Source of the DNA: Bacillota bacterium
GTDB taxonomy: Bacteria; Bacillota; SHA-98; UBA4971
DNA: 64,000 bases
Direction: 5' to 3'
Assembly (NCBI GenBank): GCA_030024085.1
Contig: JASEJE010000019.1
Location: 1-64,000 of the forward strand
The notes below the pieces were generated by a model. The model was given only the letters and a program-made list of their open reading frames with translations, did no database searches and was not told where the DNA came from. Position 1 is the first letter of the stretch. Every line of letters starts with the position of its first letter. This document shows positions 46,798 through 57,314 of this stretch, piece by piece. The position numbers and the translations under genes were made by a program.

Positions 46798-48860
46798 CCT
46801 TCGACTGTCTCCCCCTCCCCTGCTGCGGTCTTCACCGCCCGCCCCCCCGAGGGCCGGCCTGCAGCAAAGTGCAGGTAAGCCGCGTAGAGGCAGTATACGA
46901 TTGCGCCTATGGTACCGCCGATGACAAGCCCGTACGCGGTCCGCAGCACCGTCGCCAGGAGCGGGGTGTGCAGGTGAGAGAACGTGTTCACCATGGAAAT
47001 CTGCCCGATGCACCCGACAAGCGCGAGCGGCAGAGCCAGCCGCCTGTTGCCGCGCAGCATGGCCAGAGCTGCGAGAATGAGCGCAGGATGCCCCACGAGG
47101 AACTCCTTGGTCCTCGGGCGGAACACCAGCACTTTCTCGAGGAGCACCCTCATACCCTGGTCGAAAGCGGGGATCGGAAGGCCGAAGTAGACGTTGCCCG
47201 TCCTCATGATGTACACGAGTCCCGCCGCCCCAACCACAGCCAGGATCAGCACATGCCACACGCGGATCGGCTCCGACAGGATCTCCCCCGCGGCTGCCAC
47301 CAGATCCCCGCCGCTCCTGCGCTGCGCCATCTGGTACCTCCAGTACAGCACGGCCGCGATGATGAGCGGCACGACGTGGGCGACTTTGACGCCGGCAAAC
47401 TGATCCAGATGCAACATGAAGCTGGTGCTCGAAAGCGTGGCGGCAAGAAGCAGGCCGCCCAGGAGTGACACCCCTGACCCGCCGAGCCAGAGGAGGAGAG
47501 CATCCCGAAGCCCGGCGCCACTACCCCAGGACGTGCCCCGCACACGGCGAGACCAGACAACGACGAATCCGATTGCCAGGGCGGGGAACACGATCGCAGC
47601 GCCAAGCGCCGCAAGCTGCCGGAAGAGCGTCCCAAACCGAGTCGTGATGAGGCCGGCGTACGCGACGAGGCCGAGCGCGAACAGGCCAAGCTCGGCAATG
47701 GGCGGCACGGAGGCCGCCATGTCGAGGAGCATGAACGCCCCGGCCAGAATGCCGGCGGCCACGACTATGAGCAAGACCTGGCTGGGACTGTACGGCGCGA
47801 GGGGCTGCGCCCCGCTGACGGCAAAACCCGCCGCGCTCATCCCGCGTGCTATCGCCTCGATGTAGTCGAGGTTGCGATTCACCGCGGCAAGCTCCTCGCC
47901 GCTTTTCGCGGGGAACGGGCGGATGTACATGACCCGGATGTTCCGTTCGCGCGCTGCCCTGATGAACCTGTCGACGGCGGTCTGCGGCTCGATCTTGTCC
48001 ATCTCGGCCGCGGTTATGCTGTGGACCCGCACGACCGCCGGGACCATGAGTTCGGCGAGAGACTTGTCCCCTTTCTGGGCCGCGAACTCGACATGCCCGA
48101 ACGTGAGCCCATGCGCGGCGAAGGCGGCCGCCGCCTCACGCATGGAGTCCGGGTAGCCCAGCGCTTCCTGGCCCTCGAAGATGACAAGGCGCACCCCATC
48201 CGTCTCCGCGAGCCGGTCCACGAAGAAAGCTATCTTCTCAGGCGTGACGTCGGGGTAATTCCTAAACCTCGCCACCACCTGCAACCCGGCGCCCTTTACC
48301 TCGCGCACCTCGGCTGGGTCGAGCCCGATGTTGACATCCTCGACCTGTCTCGGGCCCTTCGCCATCTCGATGAACGCACCGAAACGGCGCGAGTTGAATA
48401 CCGACACCCGCTCCCCTGCAAGCCTCATGTCGAGCAGCGGGGCGATCTCGTTGTATGTGGACACGTCACGCGGGAACAAGTACGTGTTGCTCCCGAACAG
48501 GCGCCCGTCATCTATCATCCGCCTGAGGACCGGGTCGGTCACCGGCGCCAGCCTGTCGTAGTCCATTATCTGCCTGCCGGAGAACACGTGGACCTGGCCC
48601 TTCTCAACCATGTCGCCGACGGTGCGCTCATTCAACGCAACAGAAGAAAGCCCCGCCATCTTCGCCCTGCGCATGAAGCTGTCCACGGGATAGCCTGCCG
48701 CGCGGCACATCTCGACAGCGGCATCGTAGTCCATCACCAGGTCGACACGGCGGTTGGACCTTTCCACCGCGACACGGCCTGCCGCAATATACGTCGATGC
48801 CAGCGCTGCCGCTATCAACATCCACACCCAGAGCTTCCTCGCCCGCCTGGGCCCTGCCAT
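46794..48860 (-). CDS. DUF5693 family membrane protein
   Basis: 688 residues. N-terminal anchor (LWVWMLIAAALASTYIAAG), a large extracellular region containing VDLVMDYDAAVEMCRAAGYP and LVIFEGQEALGYPDSMREAA that folds like a TIM barrel by pattern, then about ten C-terminal helices (QVLLIVVAAGILAGAFMLL onward). Members are regularly encoded beside csaB and tagA and are thought to serve wall-polymer export or assembly; no activity is proven that I know. ATG at 48860 with GGTGGAG. Confidence 0.85.
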   Translation of the reverse strand: MAGPRRARKLWVWMLIAAALASTYIAAGRVAVERSNRRVDLVMDYDAAVEMCRAAGYPVDSFMRRAKMAGLSSVALNERTVGDMVEKGQVHVFSGRQIMDYDRLAPVTDPVLRRMIDDGRLFGSNTYLFPRDVSTYNEIAPLLDMRLAGERVSVFNSRRFGAFIEMAKGPRQVEDVNIGLDPAEVREVKGAGLQVVARFRNYPDVTPEKIAFFVDRLAETDGVRLVIFEGQEALGYPDSMREAAAAFAAHGLTFGHVEFAAQKGDKSLAELMVPAVVRVHSITAAEMDKIEPQTAVDRFIRAARERNIRVMYIRPFPAKSGEELAAVNRNLDYIEAIARGMSAAGFAVSGAQPLAPYSPSQVLLIVVAAGILAGAFMLLDMAASVPPIAELGLFALGLVAYAGLITTRFGTLFRQLAALGAAIVFPALAIGFVVVWSRRVRGTSWGSGAGLRDALLLWLGGSGVSLLGGLLLAATLSSTSFMLHLDQFAGVKVAHVVPLIIAAVLYWRYQMAQRRSGGDLVAAAGEILSEPIRVWHVLILAVVGAAGLVYIMRTGNVYFGLPIPAFDQGMRVLLEKVLVFRPRTKEFLVGHPALILAALAMLRGNRRLALPLALVGCIGQISMVNTFSHLHTPLLATVLRTAYGLVIGGTIGAIVYCLYAAYLHFAAGRPSGGRAVKTAAGEGETVEG

Positions 48861-48916
48861 GGCTTCTCCACCCCACACTCCCGCACGGACGGCGGGCGTT
48901 TTTCCCATCCAATTGC

Positions 48917-49621
48917 CTACTTGACCGGGGGCGTGCCCCCGAAGATGTAGATGACCCCGTCCTGCACGCTCACGTCGCGCAGCACGAGCGGAAGGGGTAA
49001 CCTCGACACGTCCACCGACAGATCCACGCTCTTTAGAAGCCCGTCCTTGATGACTTCCGGGACCACGGTGCTCCCTACCCTGAAGCGATCCACCACGTAC
49101 GCAAGACGCGTGTCGCCCTGCACTACGAACCTGCCGTCGAGGGCCACATCAACCTTTACCCCGAGGAGGTTTGCGCTACCGGAGACCGTAGCCACGCCCG
49201 GCCGCAGTTTCACGGTAAGGAGCCTCAGGACCCCGTCCCTCGAATGGAAGTAGTCGTTGAGAGCGTCCTCTGCAAGGATGACGGTGACGTCACCCTTGGC
49301 GATGTGTCTCACTTCGAGCTTGCCGCCGCGCAGCACGGCGCGCATGTCGACATCGGCATGGCGCGCGTCGAGGAACAGGCGCTGGACCCGAAGCCCGTCC
49401 ACGCTGATGTCGCGCGCATCGACCCGCAGGAAGTCGATCCTGCCGAGCGCGACCGCGAGGGCCGGAAAGGTCCTCACATACACACGGACGGACCCGGCCT
49501 CATCCACGTTCGCGACTATCGCCTTCTCCAGCCGTGTGCTCACGGCCCCCGGGATCGCCGCCTCTCCGATCAGGAACACGCAGACGATCGCAAGGGCCGC
49601 GAGCGATATCGCATACTTCAT
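48917..49621 (-). CDS. DUF2993 (LmeA-like) exported lipid-binding protein
   Basis: 234 residues: N-terminal signal-anchor (MKYAISLAALAIVCVFLIGE) then a beta-rich domain, with VRTFPALAVALGRIDFLRVD and ISVDGLRVQRLFLDARHADV typical of DUF2993, a fold related to lipid-transfer domains. Likely extracytoplasmic and membrane-linked. It lies between prfB and the csaB cluster on the same strand. Confidence 0.85.
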   Translation of the reverse strand: MKYAISLAALAIVCVFLIGEAAIPGAVSTRLEKAIVANVDEAGSVRVYVRTFPALAVALGRIDFLRVDARDISVDGLRVQRLFLDARHADVDMRAVLRGGKLEVRHIAKGDVTVILAEDALNDYFHSRDGVLRLLTVKLRPGVATVSGSANLLGVKVDVALDGRFVVQGDTRLAYVVDRFRVGSTVVPEVIKDGLLKSVDLSVDVSRLPLPLVLRDVSVQDGVIYIFGGTPPVK

Positions 49622-49662
49622 TTCATCCCCCGATACACGCGCCCCACGCGGGGTGGGCGAGG

Positions 49663-50770
49663 CTAGGCCGACGCCCTGGCCGTAGCCCTCAGGTAGGCCT
49701 CGATGAACTCGTCGATCTCCCCGCCCATGACGGCCTCGACATTCCCTGTCTCGATGCCTGTCCGGTGGTCCTTCACCATGGTGTAGGGCTGGAACACGTA
49801 AGACCTTATCTGGTTGCCCCAGGCAATCTCCTTCTGCTCGCCCCGGAGCTCGCCTATCTTCTTCTCCTGCTCAGCCTTGTAGTGCTCGAACAGGCGTGCC
49901 TTGAGGATCCTCATGGCGACCTCACGGTTCTGGTACTGGGACCGCTCGTTCTGACAGGCTACGATGATGCCCGTGGGAACGTGCGTTATCCTCACGGCGG
50001 ACTCCGTCTTGTTGACGTACTGCCCGCCCGCCCCGCCCGAACGGTACGTGTCGATCTTGAGGTCCTCCGGCCTTATCTCTATGTCCACGTCCTCAGGAAC
50101 CTCAGGGATCACGTCCACTGACGCGAACGAGGTGTGCCGCCTCGCGTTGGCGTCGAATGGCGATATCCTGACCAGGCGATGGATGCCCTTCTCGGCTTTG
50201 AGATAGCCGTAGGCATTCTCGCCGCTTATGAGCACGGTGGCGCTCTTGAGGCCTGCCTCCTCGCCCGGCAGGAAATCCGTGATCTCCGCCTTGTAGCCGT
50301 GCCGCTCCGCCCACCTGAGGTACATGCGCAGGAGCATCTCGGCCCAATCCTGGGATTCGGTGCCGCCTGCGCCCGGGTGTATCGAGACGATGGCGTTTGC
50401 CCCGTCGTATTCGCCGCCGAGCAGGTGCGAAAGCTCAAGCCCGCTCACGGTCTTCTCAAGGGACCTCACGCCCTGGCGCACTTCTTTCTCCACGGACTCA
50501 TCGCCCTCCTCGAGGCCAAGCTCGAGGAGCACGGCGAGGTCTTCCGCTTCGGCGCGGGCCTTCTCCCACCGCTCAACGTCGGCCTTGACGTGGCTTATCT
50601 GCTGAAGGACTTTCTGGGCGGCCTCGCGGTCGTCCCAGAAGCCCGGCTCGCTCACCTGCCGCTCGAGCTCGGCGAGCCTGGCCTTCTTCGCCTCGATCTC
50701 AAAGATAGACCCTCATCTCTTCCACTCTCGCGACGAGGTCGTCTAGAGTGGGTTTCAGCTCACTCAGCAT
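49663..50770 (-). CDS. prfB: Peptide chain release factor 2, expressed through a programmed +1 frameshift
   Basis: Reads UGA and UAA stops. Frame 0 starts at the ATG at 50770 (MLSELKPTLDDLVARVEEMR) and meets TGA at 50701-50699 after 23 codons. The sequence there, AGGGTCTATCTTTGAG, has the internal SD-like AGGG and the CTT-TGA slip site, so ribosomes skip T50701 and continue as EIEAKKARLAELE to 49663, giving 368 residues. RF2 marks: SPF anticodon motif in ISPFDANARRHTSFAS and catalytic GGQ in GGAGGQYVNKTESAVRITH. Five bp after secA. Confidence 0.95.
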
Positions 50771-50775
50771 CCCTT

Positions 50776-53457
<2,682 letters not shown>

Positions 53458-53878
53458 TGTGTTTTCCCCTCTTTCAATCCCAGCCCCTATGGACGCGGCA
53501 CCGCGAGCTCCGGCGGACGCGGAGAGACTCGTCCCTGCCCGGGGTGACGCACACCCACCATACGCGGTGCATAGCGTGACATTCGTTCGGTCACGCGGTC
53601 ATGTCGACGCCCACACTGCGTCCTTGACCGGGGGGAACCCGCGCTCCAGGTCGGTCATCCTGGATCCGAGCCACTCCTGAAGTCGCGACTGTTCATCAGG
53701 TCACCGGTATGGCAGACATCTCTGGACTTGCACCGGGTCCCTGAACGACCACGGAACTCGCGGCCGATCGCTGCCGGAGCCATCCGCCGGCAGACCACTG
53801 CCCGAGCCATCCGCGCTCCCACAAGCTAACGCCAGAGGCTGCGCCGCCTGCGCGGCGAGATCCCCTGAGCGCGAGATA
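53458..53878 (-). other. Long secA leader, about 415 nt
   Basis: Between the promoter at 53879 and secA there is no convincing gene. On the minus strand the first part contains a repeated GCGGATGGCTC(S)GGCAG and successive short stems (GGCAG/CTGCC, TGCCGG/CCGGCA, GCCGC/GCGGC). I recognise no known riboswitch or ncRNA and no terminator. Plausibly a structured 5' UTR. Confidence 0.4.
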
Positions 53879-53907
53879 ATTATACCATTCGCATGCCGGG
53901 GCAGCAA
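53879..53907 (-). promoter_or_regulatory. Extended -10 promoter upstream of secA
   Basis: Minus strand: -35 TTGCTG (53902-53907), exact 17-bp spacer, TGG then -10 TATAAT (53879-53884). An extended -10 and perfect hexamer make this a strong candidate. Transcription would run through a long leader to secA. Confidence 0.7.
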
Positions 53908-53994
53908 CCTTGGGGGAGGGACGAGGGACGGAAGGACGCGGAAGGGACGGGGCGCCGCAGGTCGGCAGCGGACCTGCCAGGCGGGCGTCCTGGC

Positions 53995-54597
53995 TCAATA
54001 CCTGTGAGTGACCACCCGACTGCGGCTCCCCGACGTCGTGCGCAGGCCGCGCCTGCGCGCCAGCATCTCGTGCTGGATGAGCAGGAATACGCCTATGGCC
54101 ATCACGATATCGCCGGCGCTGATCACCCGGTGAATCGGGTACGGCGAGCCGATGGGAACGACGTCTCCAAGCGGCCAAAGACGGGTGGTGGTGCCAATGA
54201 GCTTGTAGGTGAGGACCCTGCCTGACTCGATCGCGGCGACCTGCTTGTCCATCCCCACCGCGGCGAGCATGTCGGCTGAAACCGGCATCCTCATACCGTT
54301 GGCGAGAATGACCACGAAGTTGAGGATCACCCCGATTCCTACGAGCGGCATCCAGCGGATGTGACGGTTGGCCCATACCGCGTAGAGGAGCACGGCATAG
54401 GCGAGGAAGAAAGCATACGGGGCGACGGACTGGGCGAGAGAGATGCCACGGAACCCCAGGGCAACGACGGCAGCTTCGATGGCAAAGGAAGCGATTATGC
54501 ACTCGACCCTCGTGATCGGCATCTCGCCGAGGCTCGACAACGTCCCGCCCCGGAGTTTGCCGACTACCAGCGAAGCCACGGCCGTATCAACCAGCAT
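53995..54597 (-). CDS. DUF5317 family membrane protein
   Basis: 200 residues, about five helices (VECIIASFAIEAAVVALG, YAFFLAYAVLLYAVWAN, MPLVGIGVILNFVVILANG, late ISAGDIVMAIGVFLLIQHEM). The conserved NGMRMPVS motif marks DUF5317, a family of unknown function. Its ATG overlaps the last 11 bases of the HD-GYP gene, so the two are coupled, hinting at a shared role. Confidence 0.85.
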   Translation of the reverse strand: MLVDTAVASLVVGKLRGGTLSSLGEMPITRVECIIASFAIEAAVVALGFRGISLAQSVAPYAFFLAYAVLLYAVWANRHIRWMPLVGIGVILNFVVILANGMRMPVSADMLAAVGMDKQVAAIESGRVLTYKLIGTTTRLWPLGDVVPIGSPYPIHRVISAGDIVMAIGVFLLIQHEMLARRRGLRTTSGSRSRVVTHRY

Positions 54598-55852
54598 CCT
54601 CTATCACCTTCTGCCGCTTGAGGTGCTCAATGAAAGACCTGACCACCTCGGCGTCGAACTGCTTGCCCGACCCGGCGAGGAGTCGCCTCACAGCCTCGTC
54701 CGGGAGGTACCCGCGCCGGTAGGGCCTGTCTGAGGTCATGGCGTCGTAGGCATCGGCCACCGCCAAAATACGAGCATGGAAAGGGATGTTTTGTTCGGTA
54801 AGGCCGTTCGGGTAACCGTGCCCGTCAAGGCGCTCGTGATGGCACCGTATCGTCGCCGCGACATCACGGAGGAAACTGATCTCGGACAGGATCTTCGCGC
54901 CGGTGACCGGGTGCTGCTGGATCCTCTGGAACTCGTCGGTTCGGAGTTGTCCCGATTTGGCAAGGAGATCGTCAGGTACGCCGATCTTGCCGATGTCGTG
55001 GAGTAACCCTGTGTACTCGACCTTCTCGACCTCGCTCTCGGACATTCGCAATTGACGCGCGATCGCCGCCGAGTACACGGCCACTCGGTCCGAGTGCCCT
55101 CGCGTGTACTTGTCCTTCGCCTCCAGCGCCGCCGCAAGCCCGCGAACCGTGCCTGCGTAAAGCTCTTTCATCTTAATGTATTCCTGGAAGGAGTAACGGG
55201 CGAGGAGAAGGGGGATGAAAAAGAGAGTGGTGCCGAGCATCCCAATCGACGGGTACGCGGCCCCGATGAGAAACCCTAGCGGCGCGAGTGCTAGGTAGTT
55301 CCTCAAGACGCCGCTTGTGTTCCCGGACCAGATCACGCGAAACGGAAGGGCCTCAGAGAGGGCGATAACACCCATCACTAGGGGAAAGTTGGTCAGGAAG
55401 TACGCTGCTGCGCTGACAAGAACCGGAATTGTATCCCTCGGAAGAGACGGCACGCCGATGTGTCCTCCGCTGACCCTGTAGGCCAACCCTGAGAGCCACA
55501 CTGTCAGTACCATCTGCCCAATATTGAACGCGCTCTTCACAAGTCCTGACCGTCGCCGAATCGAGTTCGCGATGCCGTCAAGCAGGGCAACCCATGCAGA
55601 GACCGGGCCGAACACCAGGATGGCTGCGAAATTCGTGGCGAAACTGACAGAGACTGCTCCGCCCCGAGGCAGCGGGACAGGGAACAACTCTGCAAACACT
55701 GAGAGGGCCCCGAAGAAGACAAGCGACGCCCAGGGAACGTATGCAAGAGATGGAATCAAAGATAGAAGTACAACAACAGCAGCGCATGCTACCGCACTCA
55801 CATAAAGGTTCACCGCTCGCCGAGCATTGTGGTCCTTTTCGGGTTCGCTCAC
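54587..55852 (-). CDS. Membrane-bound HD-GYP domain protein, probable c-di-GMP phosphodiesterase
   Basis: 421 residues. Seven or eight N-terminal helices form a MASE-like sensor (VSAVACAAVVVLLSLIPSLA to TTLFFIPLLLARYSF), then an HD-GYP domain: RGHSDRVAVYS, catalytic HD in LLHDIGKIGVPDDLL, HHERLDGHGYPNGLTEQNIP with the HxGYP-type element, and VADAYDAMTSDRPYR. Known HD-GYP proteins degrade c-di-GMP. GTG at 55852 with GGGGTG nine bases upstream; earlier codons are non-coding. A tiny hydrophobic peptide is encoded 102 bp before it. Confidence 0.88.
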   Translation of the reverse strand: MSEPEKDHNARRAVNLYVSAVACAAVVVLLSLIPSLAYVPWASLVFFGALSVFAELFPVPLPRGGAVSVSFATNFAAILVFGPVSAWVALLDGIANSIRRRSGLVKSAFNIGQMVLTVWLSGLAYRVSGGHIGVPSLPRDTIPVLVSAAAYFLTNFPLVMGVIALSEALPFRVIWSGNTSGVLRNYLALAPLGFLIGAAYPSIGMLGTTLFFIPLLLARYSFQEYIKMKELYAGTVRGLAAALEAKDKYTRGHSDRVAVYSAAIARQLRMSESEVEKVEYTGLLHDIGKIGVPDDLLAKSGQLRTDEFQRIQQHPVTGAKILSEISFLRDVAATIRCHHERLDGHGYPNGLTEQNIPFHARILAVADAYDAMTSDRPYRRGYLPDEAVRRLLAGSGKQFDAEVVRSFIEHLKRQKVIEDAG

Positions 55853-55954
55853 TCCGTATGTCACCCCACCGCAAGTGTCCCTCGGAACCCCCGCCAGGGA
55901 CAGACCCCTACGGTGGCTCACCCCGGATCGCAAATCACCAACCCGTCATGGGTG

Positions 55955-56029
55955 TTACCACCAGACGCTGCCGCCTCCCGCCAAAACCAACGCCACGAGT
56001 GCAAGGATCGCCTTCACGATGTTCTTCAT
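55955..56029 (-). CDS. 24-residue hydrophobic peptide ending Trp-Trp
   Basis: ATG at 56029 with a good GGGAGG SD ten bases upstream, TAA at 55955. The peptide begins MKNIVKAILA, continues LVALVLA and ends GGGSVWW: two N-terminal lysines, one hydrophobic helix, then a Gly-rich turn and a Trp-Trp end. It resembles small exported signal peptides in design, and WW ends are known in streptococcal XIP-type pheromones, but I know no matching family. It lies between two palindromes and the HD-GYP sensor gene. No database search was possible. Confidence 0.55.
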   Translation of the reverse strand: MKNIVKAILALVALVLAGGGSVWW

Positions 56030-56047
56030 CTGCCTCTAGCCTCCCTA

Positions 56048-56065
56048 TTCACACGGTTTTGTGAA
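56048..56065. promoter_or_regulatory. Palindrome before the small peptide gene
   Basis: TTCACA, six bases, TGTGAA: a perfect 6-bp inverted repeat 19 bases before the peptide ATG, touching the SD region. It could be an operator or an RNA hairpin that covers the ribosome site. Confidence 0.5.
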
Positions 56066-56150
56066 ATCCCGGGCTAGCGTGGCCCGGAGAACTCGGATCG
56101 GGACCTGCTCTCCGCTCAAGGCGTTGTTCCAGGCCGCTTTGCCGCTCCGA

Positions 56151-56165
56151 GGTTACACGGTAACC
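56151..56165. promoter_or_regulatory. Palindrome GGTTAC-ACG-GTAACC
   Basis: A perfect 6-3-6 palindrome about 120 bp upstream of the peptide gene and 120 bp after the stop of the gene at 56285, placed like an operator for the peptide/HD-GYP unit. The rest of 56030-56284 has no gene that I can see. Confidence 0.5.
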
Positions 56166-56284
56166 CACGATAGCGGCCTGTTGGCGGTTCTCCGGCGGGG
56201 GATTCCAAGATCATTATCTAGTGTTCAGTTTTCGGCCAGGCACGCTGTCTCGAGTGCGGACCACCGGGAGCTCCCCCGCGGGGT

Positions 56285-57289
56285 CTACCCGACGTCTTCC
56301 TCGTAGTACTCCTCCCCTCCGTAGGTGAGGGTCACGCACCTGTTCACGGCGTGAAGAAGAGCTCTTATCACCGCCTCCTCTTCGCTTCTTGTCACGTATG
56401 ACGCGCCAGTGGAAGGCACATCGCCCCACGGCGACCCGATGGTAGCAAGCACCACTGCGGTCTCTCTGCCGGACACCCGGCACAACTGAATGTCGTCAAC
56501 GGAGAGGCCGACCAGCCCGCCGAACGCCCGGTCGAGGGCCTTCAGCGTCGCAGCCGCAGGCACTTTGAACCTGTTGTCGTCGTTGGGCAGGTCGTCCTCC
56601 TCCCCAACGAAGGTCCTGGGACCGTACGATAGCTCAACCATGGCGTGTATCCGGTCGGGGTACACGTTTACGCCCAGTCGCTTCATGCCGATGCGAGGCT
56701 CCGGCCGGAGTTCCTCTTCGCCGATCTCGCGCGAGCGGCCTCCCTTTCGCGGCTTCGCCTCTCTCCCGGACGCGACGCTCGTCCCGGACACCACCCTGTA
56801 CTTCTTCACAACGGGCGCCTCAACCCGGGAACCTGCCGGCGTCACATCGTCTTGCACGCTACCGTCATCACGCCTGGGCCTGGACGTCGCCCGACCCGCA
56901 TGAGCGCGGCCCGGTCCCTCTGCAGTCCGGCCCGAAGCAGCCACGGTCATGTCGGCCGCGGCCGTCGCTTCGGACGGTTTCGGCGCGGTCTTCCTTCGCT
57001 TCACGCGCCTCGCCTCGCCGCGCCCCTCCCTCGTGATGCTAATCGCTTCCGAGGGCAGCCTGTGGTCGAGGTGCGCCGCGCACGCCGACTCGATGTCGCG
57101 CACGATGCTTCGAGACTGAACTCCCTTTTCCACCAGAATGTCGATGCCCGTGACCTCACCGTCGGGTCCGCAATCAACCCTGGCGGACGCAACGCCTGAT
57201 ATCTGCCTTATGGCCGCCTCGAGCGCGGCTGCCTGCTCCGGGATGCGTCCCTCGCCACGTTCCCGGCGCGTCCCCTTTCGGGGTGCCAT
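56285..57289 (-). CDS. Conserved-looking protein of unknown function
   Basis: 334 residues, soluble. The N-terminal part (LEAAIRQISGVASARVDCGP, GEVTGIDILVEKGVQSRSIV RDIESACAAHL) is an alpha/beta module with the pattern of short 'experimental evolution-conserved' sensor domains; a disordered Ala/Arg/Pro linker (about 90-185) follows; the C-terminal part (RIHAMVELSYGPRTFVGEED, ETAVVLATIGSPWGDVPSTG) is well ordered. I recognise no family. ATG with GGGAG at 8 bases; 25 bp after the next gene upstream on the same strand. Confidence 0.75.
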   Translation of the reverse strand: MAPRKGTRRERGEGRIPEQAAALEAAIRQISGVASARVDCGPDGEVTGIDILVEKGVQSRSIVRDIESACAAHLDHRLPSEAISITREGRGEARRVKRRKTAPKPSEATAAADMTVAASGRTAEGPGRAHAGRATSRPRRDDGSVQDDVTPAGSRVEAPVVKKYRVVSGTSVASGREAKPRKGGRSREIGEEELRPEPRIGMKRLGVNVYPDRIHAMVELSYGPRTFVGEEDDLPNDDNRFKVPAAATLKALDRAFGGLVGLSVDDIQLCRVSGRETAVVLATIGSPWGDVPSTGASYVTRSEEEAVIRALLHAVNRCVTLTYGGEEYYEEDVG

Positions 57290-57314
57290 AGAATTGTCTC
57301 CCTTGCTTTCAACT

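Noticed and set aside
53600-53760. Cobalamin riboswitch or group II intron fragment in the secA leader (GGTGCAAGTCC)
   Set aside because: Only one short string matches; the remaining conserved blocks are absent and no intron protein is encoded.
53696-54502. 268-codon minus-strand frame overlapping the DUF5317 gene
   Set aside because: Arg/Pro/Cys-rich shadow in another frame of a recognised membrane protein; its 3' part is the secA leader.
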